64,000 nt of DNA. Source: Bathymodiolus brooksi. Its lineage: Eukaryota > Mollusca > Bivalvia > Mytilida > Modiolidae. Under the pieces are notes generated by a model. The model ran no database searches and was not told the origin of the DNA. It saw only the letters and a list, made by a program, of their open reading frames with translations. Shown here piece after piece: positions 1 through 11,680 of the stretch. The position numbers and the translations under genes are program-made. The stretch is from assembly GCA_963680875.1 (NCBI GenBank), contig OY804579.1:54698036-54762035 (forward strand). The letters run 5' to 3'. Position 1 is the first letter of the stretch. Each line of letters starts with the position of its first letter.

Positions 1-2176
1 ACAAAAATATGCATTTCAAGAGGAATAACTCTTCACAGCTGTCGCACATTTTTAACTGTGGGAAATTTTTTGTAGATCTTGACATGCTGAACATTTTTGC
101 AGTTTAAACTTTCCCTCTATCTCTAATAGTTTTTGAGATATAAGATGATAGTATTAAAATTGAGAACATTTTGATGAAAAAAGGGCAATAACTCCAAAAT
201 GGGTAATTGGTTTTACTCTTGACATGCTGCAAATTTTTGAAATTTAAACTTAACCTTTATCTCTTATAGTTTTTGAAATATAAGACGAAAAGTATTAATT
301 TTTTTTTATAAATTTGATGAAAAAAGGGCGAGAACTCCAAGATGGGTAATCAGATTTACTTCAAAATTGCAGGTAAAAAAAAATATGGATAGAAGGGTCG
401 AACCGCCAGACACATTTTTGGAAGAGAACCATCCAATGACTATTTCATCAAAATTTTGTTCTTATTGAGCAAATGGTTTCAGACAAAAATATTTTTATGG
501 GAATTTCCCATAGGGTCCTATGTTAAATTAAGTTCTGCTATGGCGGCCATCTTGGTCGGTGTTCTGAAATGCCGGACACAATTTTGGAAGAGGACCACTC
601 AAGAATCATTTCAGCAAAGTTTGGTTGAGATTGGCTCAGTAGTTTCAGAGGAGAAGATTTTTTTAAATTTCATCCCCCCTTTTTTCTAATTTGCATAATC
701 AGTCAAAATCGGTAGAAGTTTAAAGTTCATAAAAAATCCCGTAATATATGTTAAAAAGCTCATGATTATGCTTATACAGTTCAAATTTGGGCACTTTCTG
801 GCTTAAAATAGAGCGGTTTTGGCCATTTGAAGAAATTTCTATTTTTAGTAATGGCGGCCATCTTGGATACAGGACGGCGCTGACGGACACCATTTTTAAA
901 GGGGACCACCTAAGGATCATTTCAGCAAAGTTTGGTTGAGATTGGCTCAGTAGTTTCAGAGGAGAAGATTTTTTTTTAATTTCATCCCCCCTTTTTTCTA
1001 ATTTGCATAATCGGTCAAAATCGGTAGAAGTTCAAAGTTCATAAAAAATCCCATAATATATGTTAAAAAGCTCATCATTATGCTTATACTGTTCAAATTT
1101 GGGCACTTTCTGGCTTAAAATAGAGCAGTTTTGGCCATTTGAAGAAATTTCTATTTTTAGTAATGGTGGCCATCTTGGATACAGGACGGTGCTGACGGAC
1201 ACAATTTTGAAAGGGGACCACCTAAGGATCATTTCAGCAAAGTTTGGTTGAGATTGGCTCAGTAGTTTCAGAGAAGATTTTTTTTAAATTTCATCCCCCC
1301 TTTTTTCTAATTTGCATAATCGGTCAAAATGGGTAATGGGATTTACTTCAAAATTGCAGGGTAGGTAGATCTTGACATGCTGCACATTTTTGCAATAAAC
1401 TTAACATCTATTTCTAAATAGTTTCTGAAATATAAGACGAAAAGTATTAAAATGAAAAAAAAAAAATGATGAAAAAAGGGCAATAACTCCAAGATGGGTA
1501 ATCAAATTTACTTCAAAATTGCAGGGTAGGTAGATCTTGACATGCTGAACATGTTTGCAGTTTCAACTTACCATCTGTCTCTTATAGTTTTTGAAATAAA
1601 GGACGAAAAGTATTAAAATTTTGAAAATTTGATGAAAAAAGGGAAATAACTCCAAAATGAGCAATGGGATTTACTTCAAAATTGCAGGGTAGGTAGATCT
1701 TGATATGCCGCACATTTTTGCAATTTAAAGTTAACCTTTATCTCTTATAGTTTTTGAATTACAAGACGAAAAGTATTAAAATTTTACAAATTTGATGAAA
1801 AAAGGGCAATAACTCCAAGATGGGTAATCAGATTTACTTCAAAATTGCAGGGTATGTAGATCTTGATGTGCTGATCATTTTTACCCATGTCAGATTTTTG
1901 ATATTATTAACGGTTTTTGAGTTATTACCAAAAACCTGCAATTTTACCATATGTTCTATTTTTAGTAACAGCGGCCATGTTGGTTGGTGCACGGCATCAC
2001 CGGACACAGTTTTGAAACTAGACACCTTAGTAATGATTCAGACCAAGTTTGGTTTCCATTGGTCTAGTACTTTCAGAGGAGAAGATTTTTGAAAAAGTTT
2101 ACGACGTACGACGGACGACGGACGGACGCCAAGTGATGGCAATAGCTCACATGACCCTTTGGGTCAGGTGAGCTAA
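1..2176 (+). mobile_element. Modular hairpin-ended repeat E1 (left end outside window)
   Basis: Non-coding dispersed repeat cut by the window edge. Two module types recur. One carries 'ggcaataactcc', 'gatgggtaat' and 'gtagatcttgacatgctg' (near 190, 345, 1360, 1490, 1650 and 1810). The other carries 'ggcggccatcttgg' and 'tttggttgagattggctc' (near 540, 850 and 1165). The 850 and 1165 modules are near-identical direct copies about 312 bp apart. The right end has a GACGG-rich stretch, 'gccaagtgatggcaatagctcac', and a stem-loop at 2144-2174 (14-nt arms, TTT loop, one mismatch) followed by AAAAA. The same ending recurs at 6.6, 10.3, 40.8, 48.9 and 53.0 kb, which fixes this as an element boundary. 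The architecture resembles bivalve pearl/Helentron-type non-autonomous elements; that link is inference. Short open frames inside are not genes. Confidence 0.75.
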
Positions 2177-2838
2177 AAATGGGGCAGGATTAAAAATAAC
2201 ATTTGAGGGGTTCTTTTCATTTACAGATGTGGAGCCATCAGAAAAATTGTCAAATAAGGGTCATCATACAAACATTGTCATCAGTATGCTCTACAACATG
2301 CCAAGATTGTAAAGATGTGATATATACCACCCCCCATCCCCCACACACACATATATTTTCACTGTGCAGGAGGTGATAACCATTTTAAATCAATTCTCTC
2401 AATAAAAAGACAAAGCACTAAATAATCAGTTTTAAAATCTATCAAGTGCGTGTGTCATGGACCAGAAATATATACTCCACTTAAATACCCATTCCTAACC
2501 TAGTTATTATATATTTTAAAAGTATATTTATAATCCATTTACTATGAAAAATATTAATAATTCATAAGCCTCTTACATTTTTATATTTCAATGACTGAAT
2601 TTGAATTTATGATGTCTGATCACAAACTAAATATATATTCCCAATAAAGATAGTAGTGTAGAGGAGACTTTGATAATGAATTCTTATTTTATTACTTGAT
2701 GCAAACTTAAAGTAATAAGCAAAACAACTACATGAAAATTACAAATGCAAAAAATTCACCTAAAAACCTGGAATATATTTTAAATTACTCATTGCCATGT
2801 AGCAGCAGTTAAAATTTTAGCTTATTTCGCCTTCATTT
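2177..2838. other. AT-rich stretch, nothing recognised
   Basis: No splice-bounded coding exon, RNA gene or repeat family seen elsewhere in the window was recognised. It contains a short CA/CACC-rich run near 2326-2350. Confidence 0.5.
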
Positions 2839-3115
2839 AAAGAAATTTCTATTTTTAGTAACAGTCACCATCTTGAATGGATGTCTGACACAATTTTGAA
2901 AGAGGACCTCCAAAGGACTATCCCTGCCAAATTTGATTTAATTTGGTTAAGCAGATTCAGAGAAGATTTATATGTGATCTTTTATCAAAATATGCCAAAT
3001 TTGCATAATCGGTATAAATCGGCAGAAAGAAAAATTTCACAGAAAAACCCTGGAATATACATTTTTGTATGTTAAATTACTCCTAGCTCTATGTAGCTGC
3101 AGTTAAATTTTAGCT
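2839..3115 (+). repeat. Fragment of the modular repeat family
   Basis: Contains diverged versions of the E1 module: 'gaaatttctatttttagtaa', a CACCATCTTGAATGG variant of the GGCGGCCATCTTGG motif, 'acacaattttgaaagaggac' and a 'ttcagagaagatt' box. No terminal hairpin is present, so this is an internal fragment. Confidence 0.6.
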
Positions 3116-4092
3116 GATTTTTGACTAATTCTAAAGCAGCAATAGACAATTTTGTCCAGAGGTTTGTGAGTGAAAGATAGAAATATGAGAAGTGTATGGA
3201 CATGTATAGACAACAGACAATTGATGAGAATACACCTTTACTCTGATAAAGCTAAAAATTTGGAACTAGGTCGAAAAGTCCAATGGAGAATTTGATGGAA
3301 AGCTGAGCTGCAAAAGGAAAGCAATGGCACTTTGTTGTGAAAAGTTGTATCGCAACAGGAGCTGATACAATGCTTCTTTAACATGAAAGGAGCATGACAT
3401 TCTCCTAACACGAAGCAGCCATGTATGTGCCTTCCAATGGGCATGTCTGTGTGAATACAGTGATTTCAATAGCTTTTTGACAAAAAAGACATGAATTTCT
3501 GTCACCTATATTTATTATCAAAGGACAGAAATCACACAACAGTAAGTTCAATATTTCACGCTCTAACAACACATTTATACACATTAAAGTAACATCAGTT
3601 ACGAAAAATATGTCAACATGTCTGCATAAATAATGTAAAAAAATTACTAATCTCTTTTATTGTTGTGATTTAAGACTCTGGAGAGGTGCCCAAGTCAGAT
3701 CTGATAATTATATAATATATATACATTGTATATTGTATTTTCACTATGCAAATATAAATATTACTGAAGTCTATACAGAACAGACCAACAGAACATCAAG
3801 TCATACAGAACAGTGATCTTGACATTGGTGTAAGATGTGCTGTGATCAACATGTTTACTTGGCCATCTTAAGGTTAGCAGTATTGACCTTCAAGCTTAAG
3901 GTCACTAATTGACCATGCCAGGAACAACAAGAATATAAAGTATAGCATTTAATAAATAGCTATTTGATCACCTTATCTTTAATGTTTTTAAATTAATAGA
4001 TTCTGTTTGATTAATGTAAGATGTTTTGCTTGGATTGAGTGATGCCTTTTTTTTTTTTTTTTTTTTTTACTACATTTTGTATTTTACATTCT
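3116..4092. other. No supported gene
   Basis: Two overlapping minus-strand open frames of 68 and 79 codons lie at 3238-3505. They are in different frames, match no family I know and lack convincing splice context. A poly-T run sits near 4048-4071. Nothing else is recognised. Confidence 0.4.
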
Positions 4093-4190
4093 CAGTACAT
4101 CTGAAATCAGGTCTGAAATGAGACCCAGGGATGTCCTTTGATGGGAGTGGCTTCATAAATAGGGGATTATTGTATTCTAAAATGAGTTTA
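4093..4190 (+). repeat. Dispersed repeat, copy 1 of 2
   Basis: Shares 'cctttgatgggagtggcttc' and flanking sequence ('atctgaaatcaggtctga' against 'atctgtaatcaggcctga') with 11016-11112. The two copies align over about 95 bp in the same orientation. Class unknown. Confidence 0.6.
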
Positions 4191-4407
4191 TTGTGGTTTT
4201 TCCTTCTTCAGTCTTGTATGTGTACTATCAGAACATGTTAAAGTAACTGCCATCACTAATCAATATCTGTACATTGTATCTTGGAAGCTCTGCTTTGCAA
4301 CAGAAGAACTGATGGGATAAAAAGAATACAAGATTAATTTAAAACAGAAAACATGGATGATCCTCTACGATCCTTTTACATGAATCAAATCTTCATTATG
4401 ATTAGGG

Positions 4408-4468
4408 TAAGGGTTTATGGTGTTTAACGCCACGTTCAACAATATTTCAGTTATATCGTGGCGGTCAT
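4408..4468 (-). repeat. SINE tail fragment
   Basis: Carries the plus-strand signature 'ggtgtttaacgccac', 'caacaatatttcagttatat' and 'cgtggcggtc', which is the 3' part of the SINE seen nearly whole at 10676-10957 and 27966-28228. The tRNA-like head is missing. Confidence 0.7.
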
Positions 4469-4794
4469 TATGATTAGGGGTTACTGGGTTTCTAACATAC
4501 CTACACAATAAAACAGAATTCTCCTTCATCATTCATGATAGAAAATGCCATGCTACACTCGAGTAGCATAACAAAGCATAGAAATTAAGAGCAAGTTGAA
4601 TGCTGTCCTTTGTCTCAATATCAGCCCCAAAGGAGGGGTCCTTAATAGACATTCTTCATCACCAAAACGTTTACAGCTGAACATCGAACTGATCCTTTAA
4701 TGGATAACTAGACTTAAAATTGTTGACCCTTGGATAGAAAAACAAGATGCATCGCATAACTCTAATACTTGATATAATGTGATGTTGGGCACAA

Positions 4795-4996
4795 TGATGA
4801 TGGTATTTGCAATGTTACTTGAATGATGACGATATTTGTAATGTTACTTCAATGATGACGGTATTTGTAATGTTACTTCAATGATGACGGTATTTGTAAT
4901 GTTACTTCAATGATGACGGTATTTGTAATGTTACTTCAATGATGACGGTATTTGTAATGTTACTTCAATGATGACGGTATTTGTAATGTTACTTCA
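4795..4996 (+). repeat. 29-bp minisatellite, 7 copies
   Basis: Head-to-tail array of a 29-bp unit that starts TGATGACGGTATTTG and ends TTACTTCAA. Copies begin at 4795, 4824, 4853, 4882, 4911, 4940 and 4969. The first two units carry a few substitutions (GATGG, TTTGC, TTGAA). Units 3 to 7 are essentially identical, so the expansion is recent. Confidence 0.95.
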
Positions 4997-5875
4997 CATT
5001 TCATATTTGTTTTCTTGTTGATACCCCTCATCTGGGAAATGTAATTATATACACCATTAATATACACCATTAATATAATAAATGTAATTATATACACCAT
5101 TAATTAACATCAAAATGACAAAGATGCCAAGATATAAAAGATAGAGTGTTTATCAACAGAAGTCAAGAATATTGCTCAAGCTAGAGGCCGTTTCACACTC
5201 ATTTTAGGGTATAAGTTCATTATTGAAGATGCTACAGTGACTGATATGTAGAACAGCAATCAAACAGCACTGTTCCTTTACTTTCATATGTATGTATGTA
5301 TGTATTTTGTATGTAGTTGATTTGAAAAGCTAATTAGAGCTTGTGTTGTAATGTTTAATTAATATCGACTTTAAATAAACCTTGTTATTATTATTTATAT
5401 GTGTCCCAAGTGTAATGTTAGATCCTCTCTTGTGTTAATTTACATCCATATCCTTCCCTACAGTTACTAATTAATTCTAATTAAAATCTTAGGTGCCTTC
5501 TACTTGAACCAAACTATATTATGACAATTAAATGATATAGTATCTGTTAGGAGAGAAGGTTGATGAACCTAGAGATCTAGATCTTGAGTTATATTCGGTT
5601 TGCTCAACTATAGACTATAGTTGAGCAAATAATAGAAGAAACAGCTTGCTATATACTACGCAATAGATTAATACCTATAAAATCACCAATAATCAGTCAA
5701 TATCCCTAATGTATTAATCAATAGAAGTTGTTTACTATAATCCAGAATTAAATTTACATTTTCCATTACACCTTTTTTTCTTATTTAATAAATAATTTAA
5801 AATACTGAATGTGTTGCTATAAAAAATGTTGCATAACACCACAGGCACCAAATAATCATGAACATATTTGAACAG
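4997..5875. other. AT-rich stretch without gene
   Basis: Holds a small duplication of 'tatacaccattaat' near 5048-5104, a TATG microsatellite near 5287-5305 and the short palindrome at 5599-5629. No coding signal. Confidence 0.5.
5599..5629. repeat. 31-bp near-perfect palindrome
   Basis: Two 15-nt arms (TTTGCTCAACTATAG and its exact complement) surround a single central A. It could extrude as a cruciform or be a small foldback scar. Function unknown. Confidence 0.9.
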
Positions 5876-5933
5876 GGCTAGGTTGTGGTGTTTAACACCA
5901 CTTTCAACAATATTTCAGTTATATCGTGGCGGT
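5876..5933 (-). repeat. SINE tail fragment
   Basis: Contains 'ggtgtttaacaccactttc', 'aacaatatttcagttatatc' and 'gtggcggtc' on the plus strand, the tail half of the window's main SINE. It lies directly next to modular element E2. Confidence 0.7.
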
Positions 5934-5962
5934 CTTATTTGAAGTGAAAAACAATTAAATCT

Positions 5963-6652
5963 AGAGGCTCAGTGGGCTGAGCCTGTATCGCTCACCTGAC
6001 AATAGAATGATACTGAAACAAATTTCAAAGGGAGATAATCATTACCATAAAAACCAGCAGCCATCTTGAATGGAAGGTGGGGCTGTAGGACACAATTTTG
6101 AAAGGGACACACCCAGGGACCATTTATGCCAGGTTTGGACCTTACATAGAAGCTTCCTGCCAATTTTGTCTCCATTTGGCCAAGCTGTTTCAGAGGAGAA
6201 GATTTTTTTAACATTAGCCAATCAGACAAAAGAATTAATCTTGGTGGCCATGTTTGTTGGCCGAATGGAACCAAATGAAGAAGCTTTAGAGGATCTTACA
6301 TAGATACTTCCTGCCAAGTTTGGCTCCATTTTGCCAAGCAGTTTCAGAGGAGAAGATTTCTTTAAACAGTAGCCAATCAGAAACAAGAATTGCCCTTGGC
6401 GGGCATATTTGTTGGTGGAACGGAACGAAATGGAGAAACTTTATAGAGGATCTTACATAGATGCTTACTGCCAAGTTTGGTTCCATTTGGCCAAGAAGTT
6501 TCAGAGAAGATTTTTTTTAACATTAGCCAATCAGAAACAAGAATTGCCCTTGGCAGAGGAGAAGATTAAAATATGAAAAAGTTAATGGACGGACGATGGA
6601 TGCCAAGAGATGGCAATACCTCACATGGCCCTTTGGGCCAGGTGAGCTCAAT
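5963..6652 (+). mobile_element. Modular hairpin-ended repeat E2, both ends present
   Basis: Begins with a 5' hairpin at 5965-5984 (GGCTCA pairing with TGAGCC), then 'gcctgtatcgctcacctg'. The body has about 160-bp modules with 'gccaatcagaaacaag', 'ggcggccat', 'gatgcttcctgccaa' and 'tttcagaggagaagatt'. It ends with a hairpin at 6620-6646 (CTCACATGGCCC, TTT loop, GGGCCAGGTGAG). This is the shortest copy with both ends in the window and best shows the design. No transposase or replicase open frame is present, so it must be non-autonomous if it moves. Confidence 0.8.
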
Positions 6653-7418
6653 AATGATGAAAAAAGGGCAATAACTCCTAGACGGGTAATCAGATTTATT
6701 TTAAAATTGCAGGGCATGTAGATCTTGACAAGCTGAACATGTTTTCAGTTTACACTTCACATCTATCTCTTATAGTTTTTGAAATAAAGGATGAAAAGTA
6801 TTAACATTTTTAAAATTTGATGAAAAAAGGGCAATAACTTCAAGATGGGTAATCAGATTTACTTTAAAATTTCAAGCTAGGTAGATCTTGACATGCTGAA
6901 CATGTTTGCTGTTTAAACTTAACATCTATCTCTTATAGTTTTTGAAATAAAAAACAAAGTATTAAAATTTTGAAAATTTGATGAGTAATGGGTAATCAGA
7001 TTTTCTTCAAAATTTCAGGGTAGTTAGATCTTGCTGTGCTGATCATTTTTACCCATGTCAGATTTCTGATATTATTAACAGTTTTTGAGTTATTACCAAA
7101 AACGTGCAATTTCTACCATATGTTTTATTTTTAGTAATAGCGGCCATGTTTGTTGGCCGAATGGAACCAAATGAAGAAGTTTTATAGAGGATCTTACATA
7201 GATGCTTCCTGCCAAGTTTGGCTCCATTTGGCCAAGAAGTTTCAGAGAAGATTTTTTTTAACATTAGCCAATCAGAAACAAGAATTGCCCTTGGCGGCCA
7301 TATTTGTTGGCGGAATGGGACGAAATGAAGAAAATTTATAGAGGACCTTATATAGATGCTTTCTGCTAAGTTTGGTTCCATTTGGCCCTGTTGTTTCAGA
7401 GGAGTAGATTAAAATATG
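6653..7418 (+). repeat. Modular repeat without termini, between E2 and E3
   Basis: Starts directly after the E2 end with the 'gatgaaaaaagggcaataac' type of module seen in E1, then passes at about 7130 into the 'catgtttgttggc' and 'gccaatcagaaacaag' type. This shows the two module types can be joined in one element. Neither terminal hairpin is visible, so it may be a truncated element or part of a fused E2. Confidence 0.65.
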
Positions 7419-10335
7419 AACCAGAGGCTCTCAAGAGCCTGTATCGTTCACCTGGTTATAAAAAAAACCAATTGGTCCTATGTAAAAACTATGTCCTGCA
7501 GTGGTAGTCATCTTGGAATTACGATCAACATAAAAAACACAAAGTTTGTAAAGGACCTTCCAATGATTGATGCACAATTTAGGTTCAATCAGTGCAATAG
7601 CTTCAGAGAAGAATATATTTCTGTATTTTCCCCTGTGTTAATACTATGACCTGTGGTGGCAGCCATCTTGGATTTCCGATCGGCATAAAAAACAGAAACT
7701 TTGTAGAGGACCTTCCAATGATCATTCCTGGGCAGTTTGGTTTCAACTGTCCAAGTGGTTTCAGAGAAGAAGCATTTTGAAACATTTTTCCCATAGGGTC
7801 CAATGTTAAACTAAGTCCTGCCGTAGCCGCCATTTTGAATTTCATATCGGAACAAAAAACGTAAAGTGTGTAGAGGACCATCCAATGAACATTCATGTAC
7901 AGTTTGGCTTTAATCATATTTGTAGTTTCTGAGAAGAAGGCATTTGAATATTTTCCCATAGGGTCCAATGTTAATCTGCGGTGGCGGCCATCTTGGATTT
8001 CCGATCGGCATAAAAAACAGGAAATTTGTAGAGGACCTTCCAATGATCATTCCTGGGCAGTTTGGTTTCAACTGTCCAAGTGGTTTCAGAGAAGAAGCAT
8101 TTTGAAACATTTTTCCCATAGGGTCCAATGTTAAACTAAGTCCTGCCGTAGCCACCATTTTGAATTTCATATCGGAACAAAAAACCTTAAGATTGTAGAG
8201 GACCATCCAATGAACATTCATGTACAGTTTGGCTTTAATCATATTTGTAGTTTCTGAGAAGAAGGCATTTGAATATTTTCCCATAGGGTCCAATGTTAAT
8301 CTATGTCCTGCGGTGGCGGCCATCTTGGATTTCCGATCGGCATAAAAAACAGAAAATTTGTAGAGGACCTTCCAATGATCATTCCTGGGCAGTTTGGTTT
8401 CAACTGTCCAAGTGGTTTCAGAGAAGAAGCATTTTGAAACATTTTTCCCATAGGGTCCAATGTTAAACTAAGTCCTGCCGTAGCCGCCATTTTGAATTTC
8501 ATATCGGAACAAAAAACCTTAAGATTGTAGAGGACCATCCAATGAACATTCATGTACAGTTTGGCTTTAATCATATTTGTAGTTTCTGAGAAGAAGGCAT
8601 TTGAATATTTTCCCATAGGGTCCAATGTTAATCTATGGCCTGCGGTGGCAGCCATCTTGGATTTCCGATCGGCATAAAAAACAGAAAATTTGTAAAGGAC
8701 CTTCCAATGATCATTCCTGGGCAGTTTGGTTTCAACTGTCCAAGTGGTTTCAGAGAAGAAGCATTTTGAAACATTTTTCCCATAGGGTCCAATGTTAAAC
8801 TAAGTCCTGCCGTAGCCGCCATTTTGAATTTCATATCGGAACAAAAAACCTTAAGATTGTAGAGGACCATCCAATGAACATTCATGTACAGTTTGGCTTT
8901 AATAATATTTGTAGTTTCTGAGAAGAAGGCATTTGAATATTTTCCCATAGGGTCCAATGTTAATCTATGTATTGTGGTGGCGGCCATCTTGGATTTCCGA
9001 TCGGCATAAAAAACAGAAAATTTGTAGAGGACCTTCCAATGATCATTCCTGGGCAGTTTGGTTTCAACTGTCCAAGTGGTTTCAGAGAAGAAGCATTTTG
9101 AAACATTTTTCCCATAGGGTCCAATGTTAAACTAGGTCCTGCCGTAGCCGCCATTTTGAATTTCATATCGGAACAAAAAACCTTAAGATTGTAGAGGACC
9201 ATCCAATGAACATTCATGTACAGTTTGGCTTTAATCATATTTGTAGTTTCTGAGAAGAAGGCATTTGAATATTTTCCCATAGGGTCCAATGTTAATCTAT
9301 GTCCTGCGGTGGCAGCCATCTTGGATTTCCGATCGGCATAAAAAACAGAAATTTGTAGAGGACCTTCCAATGATCATTCCTGGGCAATTTGGTTTCAACT
9401 GTCCAAGTGGTTTCAGAGAAGAAGCATTTTGAAACATTTTTCCCATAGGGTCCAATGTTAAACTAAGTCCTGCCGTAGCCGCCATTTTGAATTTCATATC
9501 GGAACAAAAAACCTTAAGATTGTAGAGGACCATCCAATGAACATTCATGTACAGTTTGGCTTTAATCATATTTGTAGTTTCTGAGAAGAAGGCATTTGAA
9601 TATTTTCCCATAGGGTCCAATGTTAATCTATGTATTGTGGTGGCGGCCATCTTGGATTTCCGATCGGCATAAAAAACAGAAAATTTGTAGAGGACCTTCC
9701 AATGATCATTCCTGGGCAGTTTGGTTTCAACTGTCCTAGTGGTTTCAGAGAAGAAGCATTTTGAAACATTTTTCCCATAGGGTCCAATGTTAAACTAAGT
9801 CCTGCCGTAGCCGCCATTTTGAATTTCATATCAGAACAAAAAACCTTAAGATTGTAGAGGACCATCTAATGAACATTCATGTACAGTTTGGCTTTAATAA
9901 TATTTGTAGTTTCTGAGAAGAAGGCATTTGAACATTTTCCCATAGGGTCCAATGTTAATCTATGTCCTGCGATGGCGGCCATCTTGGATTTCCGATCGGC
10001 ATAAAAAACAGTAATTTGGTAAAGGACATTCCAATGATCATTCCTGTACAGTTTGGGTTCAGTCAGTTCATTAGTTTCAGAGAAGAAAATCTTTGAAATT
10101 TCGGCCAATCAGAGCATATTATTGGCCTTGGCAGCCATATTGAATATCCGACTGGAACGAAAAACAGTAACTTTGTAGAGGACCATCCAAGGAACATTCC
10201 TGCTAAGTTTGGTTCCAATCGGCCCAGTGGTTTCAGAGAAGAAGCTTGAAATGTGAAAAGTTTACAGACGACAGACGACGGACGCCAAGTGATGGCAATA
10301 GTTCACCTGGACCTTTGGTCCAGGTGAACTAAAAA
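7419..10335 (+). mobile_element. Modular hairpin-ended repeat E3 with internal satellite array
   Basis: Starts with the hairpin GGCTCT-CA-AGAGCC (7425-7440) and 'cctgtatcgttcacctgg'. It ends with a perfect hairpin at 10300-10330: 14-nt arms AGTTCACCTGGACC and GGTCCAGGTGAACT around TTT, then AAAAA. Compared with other copies, both arms of each hairpin have changed together. The core is a 332-bp higher-order tandem array (separate entry). After it comes a single module with 'gccaatcagagca' and 'ggttccaatcggcccagtgg' near 10100-10230. Open frames of 80-146 codons on the minus strand are shadows of the array and have no domain resemblance. Confidence 0.8.
7640..10010 (+). repeat. 332-bp higher-order tandem repeat of two ~166-bp monomers
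   Basis: The anchor 'gatttccgat' occurs at 7671, 7996, 8328, 8660, 8992, 9324, 9655 and 9987: spacings 325, 332, 332, 332, 332, 331, 332. Each period holds monomer A ('ccatcttggatttccgatcg', 'atgatcattcctgggcag') and monomer B ('ccattttgaatttcatatc', 'aacattcatgtacagtttgg'). A and B share boxes such as 'gtagaggacc', 'ttcagagaagaag' and 'cccatagggtccaatgtta', so B is a diverged copy of A. Neighbouring periods differ at only a few sites, indicating recent amplification of the dimer. Confidence 0.95.
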
Positions 10336-10397
10336 GTTAACAGACGGACGACGGACGCCAAGTGATGGCAATACCTCACATGTCCCTTTGAGCTAAA
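10336..10397 (+). repeat. Second, partial copy of the modular element 3' end
   Basis: Directly after E3, 'gttaacagacggacgacg', 'gccaagtgatggcaatacc' and a degenerate end 'tgtccctttgagctaaaaa' are repeated. The hairpin is broken here because the right arm is missing. Either an older element ended here or the end was duplicated. Confidence 0.7.
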
Positions 10398-10675
10398 AAC
10401 CAAACAATCTATATCTTTTTCAGTAGTTGAGATCACTTATAATTCCATATTCATATAAAGATAGCTTTTGTTGCCATAAAACAAAATTATATGTATATTT
10501 CAATAATGGCAAAAACTAAGCAAGCGAAGCAAAAGCCATACCATATATGTACTGGTGGCATTACACATTGTATTTCTTCTTAACTAATACCAAACTTATT
10601 CACCACAAATTATAATATTAATATATTAGTTTCTTTTTTTTCAAAATTGAACAGAGATTTTTCACATTACATGGT

Positions 10676-10957
10676 TTGGTTTAGGTTTATGGTGTTTAAT
10701 GCCACTTTCAAAAATATTTCAGTTATATCATGGCAGTAAACTTTATTGGTGGAGGAAACCCAGAGAGTACCCAGAAAAAACCACCAACCTGTCGCAAGTC
10801 ACTGACAAACTTTATCACATAATGATGTATCAAGTACACTTAGCCTGAGTGGGGTTCGAACTCACTACTTTAGCAGTGAGTTCGAATGATTGCACAGGTA
10901 TTCATAAATCTAACTACCATATGATCATGATCGCGATGCGACGGCCCCTCTTTCTTT
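10676..10957 (-). mobile_element. SINE, nearly full length
   Basis: Read on the minus strand, it starts with a GC-rich head containing 'catatggtagttagattt' and a box resembling a pol III B box ('gagttcgaacccc'). It continues through 'cgacaggttggtggttttt' and 'cctccaccaataaa', and ends with 'actgaaatatttttgaaag' and 'ggcattaaacacc'. The same order recurs at 27966-28228 and 30141-30352. A tRNA-derived SINE is the best reading; assignment to a named SINE superfamily was not attempted. Confidence 0.75.
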
Positions 10958-11015
10958 TATGATCAGGTGACCTTATAAGAGGGAGGGCCAACCTTGAGGA
11001 GGGCATTTACTATCT

Positions 11016-11112
11016 AAGTATATCTGTAATCAGGCCTGATATCAGGCCATAGGGTGGTCCTTTGATGGGAGTGGCTTCATAAGAGGGGACTAGTGTATCT
11101 AAAATCACCGTA
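11016..11112 (+). repeat. Dispersed repeat, copy 2 of 2
   Basis: Matches 4093-4190 through 'cctttgatgggagtggcttc' and flanks. It lies about 60 bp right of the SINE. Confidence 0.6.
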
Positions 11113-11680
11113 TTTAGACTTCACTGCTGTATTTTAATTCAATATGTGCTATAATTTGGGCTAGTACTCTTCAAAGTATTATATATATATTCCATGTTAG
11201 TATACATTTTTGTGTAACATTCCTCTTTGAAAGCTGAGGTAGGTAAAGACCTTGATCATAAACATGAAATCACAATGACCTTGACCATAACACAAGAAAC
11301 ACCATTAAAAATAAACACCTTGAGTTTATTTCCAACTCATACCACCACCAATTCTCATTACTGAACTGGAATTCCAATTTATTCCACATCTCAAGCTAAA
11401 ATTGTTTGTTTCAACTTTTTATCGATTCTTCTCTGAAATCGATCAATACTGAATTGCCAGGAATAATACGGATCAATCATTCTTTCCTTCCCTACAGCTA
11501 ACAAGCTTCAGAAAAAACTTGTTTATCCATATATTAGAAAAGACAGATTACTTCAAGTTCATAACAATGATTCAGTTATATCACGCGAATAAAGGACATT
11601 GTCTCGATTCATTTTTATAATAAGGAAAGAAATTTCAATGTCTCACTTCTAATTGTAATTTTTTTTTATTATTATAATTT
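11113..11680. other. No gene recognised
   Basis: AT-rich, with no splice-bounded open frame. EEF2K exons would be expected on the minus strand further left of 15572; none was found here. Confidence 0.4.

Noticed and set aside
3238..3505. Two overlapping minus-strand open frames, considered as missing EEF2K exons
   Set aside because: Neither reads as alpha-kinase sequence and they lack consistent splice sites.
7603..10108. Series of 80-146 codon minus-strand open frames with repeated peptide (LTLDPMGK type)
   Set aside because: They follow the 332-bp tandem array, shift frame from unit to unit (332 is not divisible by 3), and have no start, splice or domain support.
10676..10957. Possible tRNA gene (B-box-like GTTCGAACTC and short stems)
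   Set aside because: No cloverleaf with an acceptor stem can be drawn. The box lies inside a dispersed SINE.
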